Shown in pieces: positions 33,873 to 42,393 of a DNA stretch of 64,000 bases. This stretch comes from Roseiarcus sp963770035 (GTDB taxonomy: Bacteria; Pseudomonadota; Alphaproteobacteria; Rhizobiales; Beijerinckiaceae): assembly GCA_963770035.1 (NCBI GenBank), contig CAVYON010000019.1, positions 1 to 64,000 of the forward strand, read 5' to 3'. The notes under the pieces were generated by a model that worked only from the letters and a program-made list of their open reading frames with translations, searched no databases and had not been told where the DNA came from. Within the stretch, counting starts at the first letter, position 1. Every line of letters begins with the position of its first letter. Made by a program: the position numbers and the translations under genes.

Positions 33873-35267
33873 GTGAACGCCAACCTCGCCGCCATCCTCT
33901 ATCTCGTCGCAGGCGTCCTGTTCATCCTCGCGCTGCGCGGCCTGTCGTCACCCGCCACGTCCCGGCAGGGCAATCGCTACGGCATGATCGGCATGGCGAT
34001 CGCCATCCTGACCACGCTCGCCCTGAAGCCGCCCTCGGGTTTCCTGTCTTGGCTGCTGGTCATCCTCGGCTTCGCCATCGGCGGCGGCCTGGGCGCCTGG
34101 CGCGCCCGCACCGTGCAGATGACGGCGATGCCGCAGCTTGTCGCGATGTTCCACTCGCTGGTCGGTCTCGCGGCGGTCCTGGTCGCCGCCGGCGCGCTTT
34201 ACGCGCCCGAGGCTTTCGGCATCGCCGAGGGCGCCGGCATTCACCCGGCCAGCATCATCGAGATGTCGCTAGGCCTCGCCATCGGGGCAATCACGTTCAC
34301 CGGCTCGATCATCGCCTTCCTCAAGCTCGACGGACGCATGTCGGGCGCGCCGATCCTGCTTCCGCAGCGCCACGTGATCAACGGCGGCCTCGGCGTGCTG
34401 CTGATCGTCTTCATCGTCATCTTCTACGCGACCCAGTCGCCCGTGTGGTTCTGGCTGATCGCGCTGGACTCGCTGGCGCTCGGCGTCCTCCTAATCGTCC
34501 CGATTGGCGGGGCGGATATGCCGGTCGTCATCTCGATGCTGAACTCCTATTCGGGCTGGGCGGCGGCGGGCATCGGCTTCACCCTCGGCAATCTGGCGCT
34601 GATCATCACCGGCGCCCTCGTCGGCTCGTCGGGCGCGATCCTGTCCTACATCATGTGTAAGGGCATGAACCGCTCGTTCATTTCCGTCATCCTCGGCGGC
34701 TTCGGCGGCGAGACCGCGGGGCCGGCCGGCGCCAAGGAGTCACGGCCGGTCAAGCAGGGTTCGGCGGACGACGCAGCCTTCATGATGAAGAACGCCTCCA
34801 AGGTGATCATCGTCCCGGGCTACGGCATGGCGGTGGCGCAGGCGCAGCACTCGCTGCGCGAGATGGCCGACATGCTCAAGAAGGAGGGGGTCGAGGTCAA
34901 ATACGCGATCCATCCGGTGGCGGGCCGCATGCCCGGCCACATGAACGTGCTGCTCGCCGAGGCCAACGTCCCCTACGACGAAGTGTTCGAGCTCGATGAC
35001 ATCAACAGCGAGTTCGCGCAGGCCGACGTCGCCTATGTCATCGGCGCCAACGACGTGACCAACCCGGCCGCCAAGACCGACCCAAAGTCCCCCATCGCCG
35101 GCATGCCGATCCTCGACGTCGAACGGGCCAAGACCGTGCTCTTCGTCAAGCGGGGCATGGGCTCCGGCTACGCCGGCGTCGAAAACGAGCTCTTCTTCCG
35201 CGACAACACGCTGATGCTGTTCGGCGACGCCAAGAAGATGACCGACGCGATCGTCAAGGCGCTGTAG
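33873..35267 (+). CDS. pntB: NAD(P) transhydrogenase subunit beta (PntB)
   Basis: A 464-residue protein. The first 265 residues form about nine membrane helices, including the His in PQLVAMFHSLVGLAAVL (about 92) implicated in proton movement. The C-terminal domain III (about 285-464) binds NADP(H), with VPGYGMAVAQAQHSLREM near 312 and HPVAGRMPGHMNVLLAEANV split near 347-367, and DDINSEFAQADVA. It starts with GTG or ATG codons around 33873, just after pntAB. It completes the transhydrogenase that makes NADPH for biosynthesis and oxidative defence. Confidence 0.96.
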   Translation: MNANLAAILYLVAGVLFILALRGLSSPATSRQGNRYGMIGMAIAILTTLALKPPSGFLSWLLVILGFAIGGGLGAWRARTVQMTAMPQLVAMFHSLVGLAAVLVAAGALYAPEAFGIAEGAGIHPASIIEMSLGLAIGAITFTGSIIAFLKLDGRMSGAPILLPQRHVINGGLGVLLIVFIVIFYATQSPVWFWLIALDSLALGVLLIVPIGGADMPVVISMLNSYSGWAAAGIGFTLGNLALIITGALVGSSGAILSYIMCKGMNRSFISVILGGFGGETAGPAGAKESRPVKQGSADDAAFMMKNASKVIIVPGYGMAVAQAQHSLREMADMLKKEGVEVKYAIHPVAGRMPGHMNVLLAEANVPYDEVFELDDINSEFAQADVAYVIGANDVTNPAAKTDPKSPIAGMPILDVERAKTVLFVKRGMGSGYAGVENELFFRDNTLMLFGDAKKMTDAIVKAL

Positions 35268-35282
35268 CGGGACGTCGCAATC

Positions 35283-35816
35283 ATGGCGGACCGCTTGGCG
35301 AGAGGCGGCCTCGCCGCCCTGCTTGTCGCGGCTCCCGTAGTCGCCGCAGTTCCGCTGATCGGCCGCGCCCCCGCTCTGCGCGCCCAGGAAACCTCGCCGT
35401 CCGCCGAGGGCGCTCAGCCCGCTGACGAAGCTTCGCCTGAGCCGCTGCGGGAACGGTTCCGCTGGCCGCTGCGCGGCCCGATTGTCGAGCCCTTCAAGGC
35501 GGGGACGAACGACGGGATCGACATCGGCGCGCACCTCGGCGAGGCGGTCCACGCCGCGGCCGACGGCGTCTGCATCGCCGCCGGCGATCCGATCAAGACC
35601 TACGGCAAGCTTATCGTGCTGCGCCACGCCGACGGCTTCGTCACCGTCTACGCCGGCAATTCCGAGCTCGAGGTCAAGGAAGGCGACACGGTCCGGCGCG
35701 GCGAGACCATCGCCAAGTCCGGCGACAGCGGCGCCGGTGGCACTCCCCGGCTGCATTTCGAGCTGCGCAAGGACGGCAAGGCGATCGACCCGATCCGCTA
35801 CCTGGTCCCCCTCTGA
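35283..35816 (+). CDS. Degenerate LytM/M23-domain protein (NlpD-like)
   Basis: A 177-residue exported protein with an N-terminal signal-like hydrophobic stretch (8-28) and a LytM (M23) domain from about residue 58. Where active peptidases have HxxxD the protein reads NDGIDIG, and the second motif is LHFELR preceded by YAGNSE, so zinc ligands are missing, as in NlpD and EnvC. It probably activates an amidase or scaffolds cell-wall splitting instead of cutting peptidoglycan. It lies 15 bases after pntB in the same direction and may share its transcript, although no functional link is known. Confidence 0.8.
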   Translation: MADRLARGGLAALLVAAPVVAAVPLIGRAPALRAQETSPSAEGAQPADEASPEPLRERFRWPLRGPIVEPFKAGTNDGIDIGAHLGEAVHAAADGVCIAAGDPIKTYGKLIVLRHADGFVTVYAGNSELEVKEGDTVRRGETIAKSGDSGAGGTPRLHFELRKDGKAIDPIRYLVPL

Positions 35817-36244
35817 GGCGGTCTGCCATTTCCGAGTCCGTTTTGAGCTTTTTCAAGCGTTTGCGGCGCCTTTTTCGATTCGCCGGCGCCCTCGGACGGT
35901 GGCGTTCCGCGATCTGGCCGCCCCGTCGCACTGTTCGTGGCAACTTATATACGTATTACTTATGTTATTTCGTGATCCATTTCCAGCGATAAGGCGCCCT
36001 TCAACCTAGCCATCGTCACGCACATCACCTTCGCCGCCCGCATCCGCATGACGCCGTCAGCTGAGTCTTTTGACCCAACCGCCGGGAGCGGCGCCGGACG
36101 AACGGGGATCGTTGCTTTGCTCCGGCCGACCGGACTATGTCAGCGCAATCGCAGAAGCAAACAGGGTCGCGTTCGCCCGAAACCTGACGCGGGGGCGAAG
36201 GCGGCGTATACACTGATCCCAGTACCAAACGAGGGCGAACAAGG
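35817..36244. other. Intergenic region with an AT-rich promoter-like stretch
   Basis: A 428-base gap. An AT-rich segment at 35940-35975 (TTATATACGTATTACTTATG region) stands out against GC-rich surroundings and is a plausible promoter for the kinase gene. No supported gene, and no strong terminator hairpin was seen. Confidence 0.4.
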
Positions 36245-37183
36245 ATGATTTTGATTTCCGGCGAAGCGCTGATCGACCTGATCCCCGATCCCGAACGGTC
36301 GAACGCTTACGACGCGGTGCTCGGCGGCTCGCCGTACAACGTCGCGATCGGCCTCGCGCGGCTTGGCTCGCACACCGCGTTCGTGTCGCGCATTTCCAAG
36401 GATGGGAATGGCGATGCGCTGGCTTCGGCGCTGGCTGACAACGGCGTCGACCTGACATACGTGCTCCGCGACGAGCGACCCAGCACCCTCGCCTTCGTCA
36501 TGCGCGGCACGGCAAAAACCGGTTCGCGTTATGCCTTCTACCTCGACGCGACATCGTTCGACGGCCCGTGGCCCTTCCCGACAGATTGGCCGGAAGCCGG
36601 ACGCCATTTGCACCTGGGCTCGATCTCGGCGGTCGATTCCCGGCACGGCGAGCGCGCGGTTGGGGCGCTGAATGCGGCGCGCCAGCGCGCGACCGTGAGC
36701 TATGATCCCAACATCCGCCCTCTGGTGACGCCGGACCGCGCCGCCGTCGCCGCGCTGGTCGAGCGGCAGGCGGCGCTCGCCCATATCGTCAAAGCCAGCG
36801 AAGAGGATCTTCGCTGGCTATATCCGGGCCGCTCCGTCGAGGCGAGCCTTGCGGCGTGGGCTGGAGCCGGACCGCGCTTTTGTGTCGCTACGCTCGGCGA
36901 ACGGGGCGCGATCGCGATGCTCGGAGGCGAACTGATTCAGGCGCCCGCCCCGGAAATCGAGGTCGTCGACACGGTCGGCGCCGGCGATAGCTTCATGTCG
37001 GCGCTCCTCGCCGCCATGGACAGGGATTCGGCGCTCGGCGGCGCTTCGGCGGCGCCGGACCGCGCTGCGCTCGAGCGCTGGCTCCGATTTGCGGCCGCCG
37101 CATCAGCGATCACCTGCACGCGCAAGGGCTCGAACCCGCCGACCCGCGCCGAGGTCGAGGCTGCGCTCGAGCGCCAATCTTGA
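36245..37183 (+). CDS. PfkB-family carbohydrate kinase (fructokinase-like)
   Basis: A 312-residue ribokinase-fold kinase. The first signature is GGSPYNVAIGLARLGS (about residues 27-42), and the second, DTVGAGDSFMSALLA (about 240-254), contains the catalytic Asp and anion hole. ISGEALIDLIPD at the N-terminus is typical of fructokinases and related sugar kinases. It phosphorylates a hexose or related sugar with ATP. The ATG at 36245 follows AACAAGG. It appears monocistronic, upstream of sdhC. Confidence 0.88.
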   Translation: MILISGEALIDLIPDPERSNAYDAVLGGSPYNVAIGLARLGSHTAFVSRISKDGNGDALASALADNGVDLTYVLRDERPSTLAFVMRGTAKTGSRYAFYLDATSFDGPWPFPTDWPEAGRHLHLGSISAVDSRHGERAVGALNAARQRATVSYDPNIRPLVTPDRAAVAALVERQAALAHIVKASEEDLRWLYPGRSVEASLAAWAGAGPRFCVATLGERGAIAMLGGELIQAPAPEIEVVDTVGAGDSFMSALLAAMDRDSALGGASAAPDRAALERWLRFAAAASAITCTRKGSNPPTRAEVEAALERQS

Positions 37184-37274
37184 CCCGGCATAGGCCTTTT
37201 GGCGACAAAGTGAAGCATTGCGGGGGCTCAACCGCGGGTCTAAGAAGCTGCGCAAACCAAACAGGATAGATCGC

Positions 37275-37685
37275 ATGGCATCGACCGAAGTTGCGCGGGG
37301 CAAGCTGCGTCCGCGCCCGTTGTCGCCGCATCTCCTCATCTATCAATTCACAATCACGATGGTGATGTCGATCGTGCATCGCATCTGCGGCGCCGGGCTC
37401 TATGTCGGCGTGCTGTTGCTGGCGTGGTTCCTGATCGCGGCCTCGACGGACGCCGCGGCGTTCGGCGTCTTCTCGTGGTTCATCAGATCGATCATTGGAC
37501 AGCTCGTGCTGTTCGGCTTCACCTGGGCGCTTTTCACCCACCTGTTTGGCGGCCTTCGCCATTTTATCTGGGACGCCGGCTACGGCCTCGAGGCGCCGAC
37601 CCGCGATTATCTGGCCTGGGCGACCGCTGTATTCGGCTTCGGGCTGGCCATCGTCGTCTGGGCGATCGGCTATCTTGTCTGGTAA
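37275..37685 (+). CDS. sdhC: Succinate dehydrogenase cytochrome b556 subunit SdhC
   Basis: A 136-residue membrane protein with three helices. The family signature RPLSPHLLIYQFTITMVMSI (about residues 13-32), SIVHRICGAGLY and the haem-ligating His region HLFGGLRHFIWD (about 93-104) are present. It anchors SdhAB and binds haem b and ubiquinone. The ATG at 37275 was chosen over the frame start at 37218 because the protein then begins as expected for the family (MASTEVARGKLRPRPLSPHL). It is the first gene of the sdh operon. Confidence 0.95.
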   Translation: MASTEVARGKLRPRPLSPHLLIYQFTITMVMSIVHRICGAGLYVGVLLLAWFLIAASTDAAAFGVFSWFIRSIIGQLVLFGFTWALFTHLFGGLRHFIWDAGYGLEAPTRDYLAWATAVFGFGLAIVVWAIGYLVW

Positions 37686-37697
37686 GGGGCGCTTCTG

Positions 37698-38087
37698 ATG
37701 TCTGGCAATTCCGACGGCCTTCGCACACCTCTTGGCCGGGTTCGATTCCTCGGGTCCTCGCGCAAGGGAACGGGAGAGTCTTGGACCTTGCACGTCACCG
37801 CAATCGCGCTCGTTCCCTTGAGCCTCATCTTCGTCCTGATGATGCTCACGCTCCTGCACATGGATTACAACGGCGTGCGCGCCACGCTCGGCCAGCCCAT
37901 CCCCGCAATCCTGCTCATCGCCTTCATCCTTGCCGGCGTCGTGCACATGCACATCGGCATGAAGTCGATCATTCTCGACTATGTCCAGGGCCATGCCTGC
38001 GCCTGGGCGCTTCTCGCCAACTCCTGCTTCGCCGTGCTGCTTGGCCTCGCCTGCATCTACGCAACGCTACGCATCAGCTTCACCTGA
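37698..38087 (+). CDS. sdhD: Succinate dehydrogenase membrane anchor SdhD
   Basis: A 129-residue protein with three membrane helices after a basic N-terminus (LRTPLGRVRFLGSSRKGT, residues 6-23, typical of alphaproteobacterial SdhD). HMHIGMKSIILDYVQ near residue 80 contains the conserved His and Asp/Tyr of the quinone site. It pairs with SdhC in the inner membrane. The gap to sdhC is 12 bases and to sdhA 25 bases. Confidence 0.94.
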   Translation: MSGNSDGLRTPLGRVRFLGSSRKGTGESWTLHVTAIALVPLSLIFVLMMLTLLHMDYNGVRATLGQPIPAILLIAFILAGVVHMHIGMKSIILDYVQGHACAWALLANSCFAVLLGLACIYATLRISFT

Positions 38088-38112
38088 AAACGTAAAAGAA
38101 CGGACCATCGCA

Positions 38113-39948
38113 ATGGCGACGAACGGCTCTCCGGCTGCGAGCGCAGCAGCGCTCGGCGGCATGGCCTACCCGATCACCGACCACACCTACGACGTGGTGG
38201 TCGTGGGCGCGGGGGGCGCAGGCTTGCGCGCCAGCGTCGGATGCGCCGAGGCCGGCCTGAAGACAGCCTGCATCTCCAAGGTCTTTCCGACCCGCTCGCA
38301 CACGGTCGCCGCGCAGGGAGGCATCTCCGCTTCGCTCGGCAACATGGGGCCGGACGACTGGCGCTGGCACATGTACGACACCGTCAAAGGCTCCGACTGG
38401 CTCGGCGACCAGGACGCCATCGAATATCTCTGCCGCAACGCGCCCGCTGCGGTCTACGAGCTCGATCACTGGGGCGTGCCGTTCTCCCGAACGGAAGAGG
38501 GCAAGATCTACCAGCGGCCGTTTGGCGGCATGACCACCGAGTTCGGCAAGGGCACCGCCCAGCGCACCTGCGCAGCCGCCGACCGCACCGGCCACGCGAT
38601 CCTGCATACCCTCTACGGCCAGGGGCTGAGGGCGCAGTGCGCGTTCTTCATTGAGTTCTTCGCCATCGACCTCATCCGCGACTTCGAGGGCGCCGTGCGC
38701 GGCGTCGTCTGCCTCAAGATGGATGACGGCACGATCCACCGCTTCCGCGCCCAGACGACGGTGCTGGCGACCGGCGGCTACGGCCGGGCCTACTTCTCCT
38801 GCACTTCGGCGCATACCTGCACCGGCGACGGCAACGCCATGGTCTTGCGGGCGGGACTGCCGCTGCAGGACATGGAATTCGTGCAGTTCCATCCGACCGG
38901 CATCTACGGCGCCGGCTGCCTCATCACCGAGGGCTCGCGCGGCGAAGGCGGCTATCTCGTCAACTCCGAGGGCGAGCGCTTCATGGAGCGCTACGCCCCC
39001 TCGGCCAAGGACCTCGCCTCGCGCGACGTCGTCAGCCGCTCGATGACCATCGAAATCCGCGAGGGCCGCGGCGTCGGCAAGAACAAGGACCACATCTACC
39101 TGCACCTCGACCATCTCGACCCGAAGGTGCTGCACGAGCGGCTGCCCGGCATTACGGACCTCGCGCGCATTTTCGCCGGCGTCGACCTGACCAAGGAGCC
39201 GATTCCGGTCCTCCCAACCGTCCATTACAACATGGGGGGCATCCCGACCAACTATCACGGCGAAGCGCTGACCAAAGTCGGCGGCGATCCGGATTCGATT
39301 GTGCCCGGGCTGATGGCGCTCGGCGAGGCTGCCTGCGTCTCCGTCCATGGCGCAAACCGACTCGGCTCCAATTCGCTGATCGACCTCGTCGTCTTCGGCC
39401 GCGCCGCCGGTCTGCGCGCCGCCGAGAAGCTCAAGTCCGGCGAGCGTCAGGCCGACCTGCCGAAGGATAGCGCCGACCTCGCCCTCTCGCGGCTCGATCG
39501 TTTCCGCAACGCCAAGGGCCGCACGCCGACGGCTGAGCTCCGCCTCGCCATGCAGAAGATCATGCAGGCCGATTGCGCGGTGTTCCGCACTGACAAGACG
39601 CTCGCGGAGGGCAAGCAGAAGATCCATGAGGCCTGGCAGGCCGGCGCCGACGTCGCCATCACCGACCGCTCGCTGATCTGGAACTCCGACCTGATCGAGA
39701 CGCTCGAGTACGACAACCTGATCGTCCAGGCGGTGGTGACGATGGAAGGCGCGCTGAACCGGCTCGAGAGCCGCGGCGCGCATGCCCGCGAGGACTACCC
39801 GAACCGGAACGACGCCGACTGGATGAAGCACACGCTGGCCTGGATCGACCCCAACCGGAAGGCGGTCAAGATCGACTACCGGCCGGTCCACACCTACACG
39901 ATGAGCAACGACGTATCGTACATCGAGCCGAAGGCCCGGGTGTACTAG
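38113..39948 (+). CDS. sdhA: Succinate dehydrogenase flavoprotein SdhA
   Basis: A 611-residue flavoprotein. The FAD-binding GAGGAGLRA (about 35-43) and the covalent flavin His in RSHTVAAQGGISASLGN split near 60-75 are present, as are the active-site regions HPTGIYGAG (about 260), SRGEGGYLVNSEG (about 272-285) and NMGGIPTNYHGE (about 375). It oxidises succinate to fumarate. The ATG at 38113 gives the normal N-terminus; the longer frame overlaps sdhD. It is followed not by sdhB, as usual, but by three small genes. Confidence 0.97.
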   Translation: MATNGSPAASAAALGGMAYPITDHTYDVVVVGAGGAGLRASVGCAEAGLKTACISKVFPTRSHTVAAQGGISASLGNMGPDDWRWHMYDTVKGSDWLGDQDAIEYLCRNAPAAVYELDHWGVPFSRTEEGKIYQRPFGGMTTEFGKGTAQRTCAAADRTGHAILHTLYGQGLRAQCAFFIEFFAIDLIRDFEGAVRGVVCLKMDDGTIHRFRAQTTVLATGGYGRAYFSCTSAHTCTGDGNAMVLRAGLPLQDMEFVQFHPTGIYGAGCLITEGSRGEGGYLVNSEGERFMERYAPSAKDLASRDVVSRSMTIEIREGRGVGKNKDHIYLHLDHLDPKVLHERLPGITDLARIFAGVDLTKEPIPVLPTVHYNMGGIPTNYHGEALTKVGGDPDSIVPGLMALGEAACVSVHGANRLGSNSLIDLVVFGRAAGLRAAEKLKSGERQADLPKDSADLALSRLDRFRNAKGRTPTAELRLAMQKIMQADCAVFRTDKTLAEGKQKIHEAWQAGADVAITDRSLIWNSDLIETLEYDNLIVQAVVTMEGALNRLESRGAHAREDYPNRNDADWMKHTLAWIDPNRKAVKIDYRPVHTYTMSNDVSYIEPKARVY

Positions 39949-39989
39949 ACCGGGAGACATTGTGGTCGCTGGGATTGGAGGAGGTTACC

Positions 39990-40448
39990 ATGCAGCCAGC
40001 ACCTGACTCGCCGGCGCCTGATACAATCGTTCTCTTCAACAGGAAATCAGTCGACGAAATGACCGCGGAAGGCGGCTGCGGCGACTGGCCAGTCGGGGAT
40101 GACGTCGGCCTTCTGGACGCCAAAGGAATTCGGTACGTTCTGTGTATCCGCAATCGCAAGGAAGATCAGGTTCATCACCGCAAACCTTACTTTTTTGCCA
40201 TGCTGGCCGGGACTCCAGATTTGGCTCGTGGAAGCTGTTGTGATCTTGCGACTCGGAAGGCTCACGAGGGGAGGAAACTCTTCGAGCTGGGAAAGTGTGC
40301 CCAACTGACTCCAGATGATATTAGGATACCGAACGGCTTTCAGGTGCCACAAAACCCTTCTTATCGAAGAATTTCCGACTTTGAGCTTGATATTTCAGCG
40401 CTGCCCTTGGTCGAATTCCACGCCTTATTACCTGCGAGCTTCGAATGA
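39990..40448 (+). CDS. Hypothetical protein in the sdhA-sdhB insert
   Basis: A 152-residue soluble protein starting with ATG at 39990 behind a strong GGAGGAGGTT site; earlier TTG starts are less likely. No motif is recognised. It has lower GC content than the sdh genes, suggesting later acquisition. Its stop overlaps the start of the antitoxin gene (ATGA), so it is translated together with the toxin-antitoxin pair. It could be a third component of that module or a passenger. Confidence 0.65.
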   Translation: MQPAPDSPAPDTIVLFNRKSVDEMTAEGGCGDWPVGDDVGLLDAKGIRYVLCIRNRKEDQVHHRKPYFFAMLAGTPDLARGSCCDLATRKAHEGRKLFELGKCAQLTPDDIRIPNGFQVPQNPSYRRISDFELDISALPLVEFHALLPASFE

Positions 40449-40684
40449 CCCAGATCGTCCTGAACCATATCGACGACGCGGTGATCGCCAAGCTCGCCGA
40501 ACTCGCGCGCGGAAATCATCTGTCCGTCGAGGAGCAGGCGCAGAGGCTGCTCGTCGAGGCGGTTGACATGGTCGACCGGCGCCGACGTCGGCTCGAAATC
40601 GCGGATCGAATCGCGGCGATGACGCCCAAGGGAATCGTCCAGACGGACAGCACGATCCTGCTCCGCGAGGATCGCGATCGATGA
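40445..40684 (+). CDS. Antitoxin of a VapBC-type pair
   Basis: A 79-residue protein with an N-terminal ribbon-helix-helix-like DNA-binding domain (QIVLNHIDDAVIAKLAELA, about 3-21, then SVEEQAQRLLVEAV), like FitA/VapB antitoxins. The C-terminal tail, which should bind the toxin's active site, ends STILLREDRDR. It overlaps both neighbours by 4 bases. It would neutralise the PIN-domain toxin and repress the promoter of the module. Confidence 0.85.
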   Translation: MTQIVLNHIDDAVIAKLAELARGNHLSVEEQAQRLLVEAVDMVDRRRRRLEIADRIAAMTPKGIVQTDSTILLREDRDR

Positions 40685-41112
40685 CCTTGGTTGTGGACGC
40701 TTCGGTTGCCGTAAAGTGGCTGGTGGACGAGCCCGAGCGCTTAGCGGCGCGCAGCCTGCTCGATCGGAGCGAGCAATTGCAAGCTCCGGATTTCGTCTTC
40801 GTCGAAACGGCCAATGTCCTTTGGAAGAAAGTCCTTCGCGGCGAACTGACCGCTCAGCAGGCTGTTGAAGGCGTCAACTCGTTGCCACGCCTGTTCGAAA
40901 CGATAATACCCTCCACCCTTCTCGTCGCGCGCGCTCTGAGGATGGCGATTGAAATGGCCCATCCGGTATACGATTGCCTGTATCTCGCGTGTTGCGAACA
41001 TGTTGACGCCGATCTCGTGACGGCCGATGCCAGGTTTGCGGCAAAAGTCCGGGCGACATCCCTCGGCGACCGCGTTCACGGTCTTTCCAAATTTGGCGCT
41101 GGCGCGCGTTGA
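40681..41112 (+). CDS. vapC: PIN-domain toxin VapC-like
   Basis: A 143-residue PIN-domain ribonuclease. The metal-binding acidic residues are visible: Asp in VVDASVAVKWL (residue 6), Glu in FVETANVLWKK (about 42), Asp in HPVYDCLYLA (about 99) and Asp in LVTADARFAAKV (about 117). Such toxins cleave tRNA or rRNA when the antitoxin is degraded. The ATG overlaps the antitoxin stop. The gene ends 27 bases before sdhB, so the module lies inside the sdh transcription unit. Confidence 0.9.
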   Translation: MTLVVDASVAVKWLVDEPERLAARSLLDRSEQLQAPDFVFVETANVLWKKVLRGELTAQQAVEGVNSLPRLFETIIPSTLLVARALRMAIEMAHPVYDCLYLACCEHVDADLVTADARFAAKVRATSLGDRVHGLSKFGAGAR

Positions 41113-41139
41113 CGAATTCGAACTTTCAAAGGCTGTCTC

Positions 41140-41922
41140 ATGGTTCAATTCTTCCTGCCCAAGAACTCCCGCCCGACCAAGGGCAAGTTGTGGCCGAAGC
41201 CGTCCACCGCCAAGCGGGTGACGGAATTCCACATTTATCGCTGGAATCCGGACGACAACGAAAACCCGCGGATGGACACCTATTTCGTCGACCGCGACGA
41301 TTGCGGGCCGATGGTGCTGGACGCACTGATCTGGATCAAATCCAAGATCGACTCGACCCTCGCCTTCCGCCGCTCCTGCCGCGAGGGCGTGTGCGGCTCG
41401 TGCGCGATGAACATCGACGGGCTGAACACGCTCGCCTGCACCAGAGGCATCGACGAGGTCAAGGCGCCTGTGGTGATCCGTCCCCTGCCGCATGAGCTGG
41501 TGGTCAAGGACCTGGTGCCCGACCTCACCGTCTTCTACGCTCAGCACGCCTCGATCGAGCCCTGGCTCAAGACGTCGACGCCGGCGCCCGAGAAGGAGTG
41601 GCTGCAGTCGCCGGAGGACCGCGCCAAGCTCGACGGCCTTTACGAGTGCATCCTGTGCGCCTCGTGCTCGACCTCCTGCCCGAGCTACTGGTGGAACGGC
41701 GACAAGTACCTCGGCCCAGCCGTCCTGTTGCAGGCCTACCGCTGGCTGATCAACTCGCGCGATGAGGCGCGCGGCGAACGGCTCGACAACCTCGAGGACC
41801 CGTTTCGCCTCTACCGCTGCCACACGATCATGAACTGCTCGAAGACCTGCCCGAAGAATCTCAACCCGGCCAAGGCGATCGCCGAAATCAAGGCGATGAT
41901 GATCGAACGGCACGTCGGCTGA
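41140..41922 (+). CDS. sdhB: Succinate dehydrogenase iron-sulfur subunit SdhB
   Basis: A 260-residue protein. The [2Fe-2S] ligands are in CREGVCGSCAMNIDG (about residues 75-89) and CTRG. The [4Fe-4S] and [3Fe-4S] ligands are in CILCASCSTSCPSYWWN (about 170-186) and CHTIMNCSKTCPKNLNP (about 225-241). It passes electrons from SdhA to ubiquinone at SdhCD. A palindrome, GCCCCGATCGGGGC at 41937-41950, follows 14 bases after the stop and may end the operon. Confidence 0.97.
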   Translation: MVQFFLPKNSRPTKGKLWPKPSTAKRVTEFHIYRWNPDDNENPRMDTYFVDRDDCGPMVLDALIWIKSKIDSTLAFRRSCREGVCGSCAMNIDGLNTLACTRGIDEVKAPVVIRPLPHELVVKDLVPDLTVFYAQHASIEPWLKTSTPAPEKEWLQSPEDRAKLDGLYECILCASCSTSCPSYWWNGDKYLGPAVLLQAYRWLINSRDEARGERLDNLEDPFRLYRCHTIMNCSKTCPKNLNPAKAIAEIKAMMIERHVG

Positions 41923-42393
41923 CGGACGGCTCCTTTGCCCCGATCGGGGCGCAAGCGCGCGATGACATCGGGACGCGACAGCGAACCCTCACCCTGCCGC
42001 TTCGCGGCTTCCCTCTCCGCATAGTCCTTCACAAATGACGGGCGTCCTTCAGACACCCTAAGGTGAGAGGGGCGGCCCCCGCCCCTTTCGGCGAGACGCG
42101 GCGATGCAGAGGCGCAAGCGCACCCGACGTTCACCAGATCGGCAATCCCGTCGAAGGACCCGGCTTCGTCGGGGCCGTGCGGCGGCGCGCGCTGACGGCG
42201 CGGGCTCGGACGGGCGCCTTCCTTGGCCTTGGCCTCTGAAGGTTTGTCGACGCGCTTGGCGGTCCGGGCCCCTTCCCCTCCAACATGGAATCTTAAGGGG
42301 TTGCTCCGAATATTGCGCGTCAAGGTTGTCGCCCCGCAACCCGACGAGTTATCGCGCCAGCGTTAGCGCGAAGGTTTAACGTGTCGACAGCCA
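41923..42393. other. Intergenic region after sdhB
   Basis: A 471-base gap. It begins with the palindrome at 41937-41950 (possible terminator without a clear T-run). The middle (41985-42110) resembles common GC-rich intergenic repeat sequence (CCCTCACCCTGCCGC-type). The last 100 bases are more AT-rich and should hold the promoter of the GGDEF-EAL gene. No gene is supported. Confidence 0.45.

Noticed and set aside
37735..37755. A tRNA T-arm-like sequence (GGTTCGATTCC) near the sdhD start
   Set aside because: It codes for the conserved SdhD N-terminus (GRVRFLGSS), and no cloverleaf arms can be placed around it.
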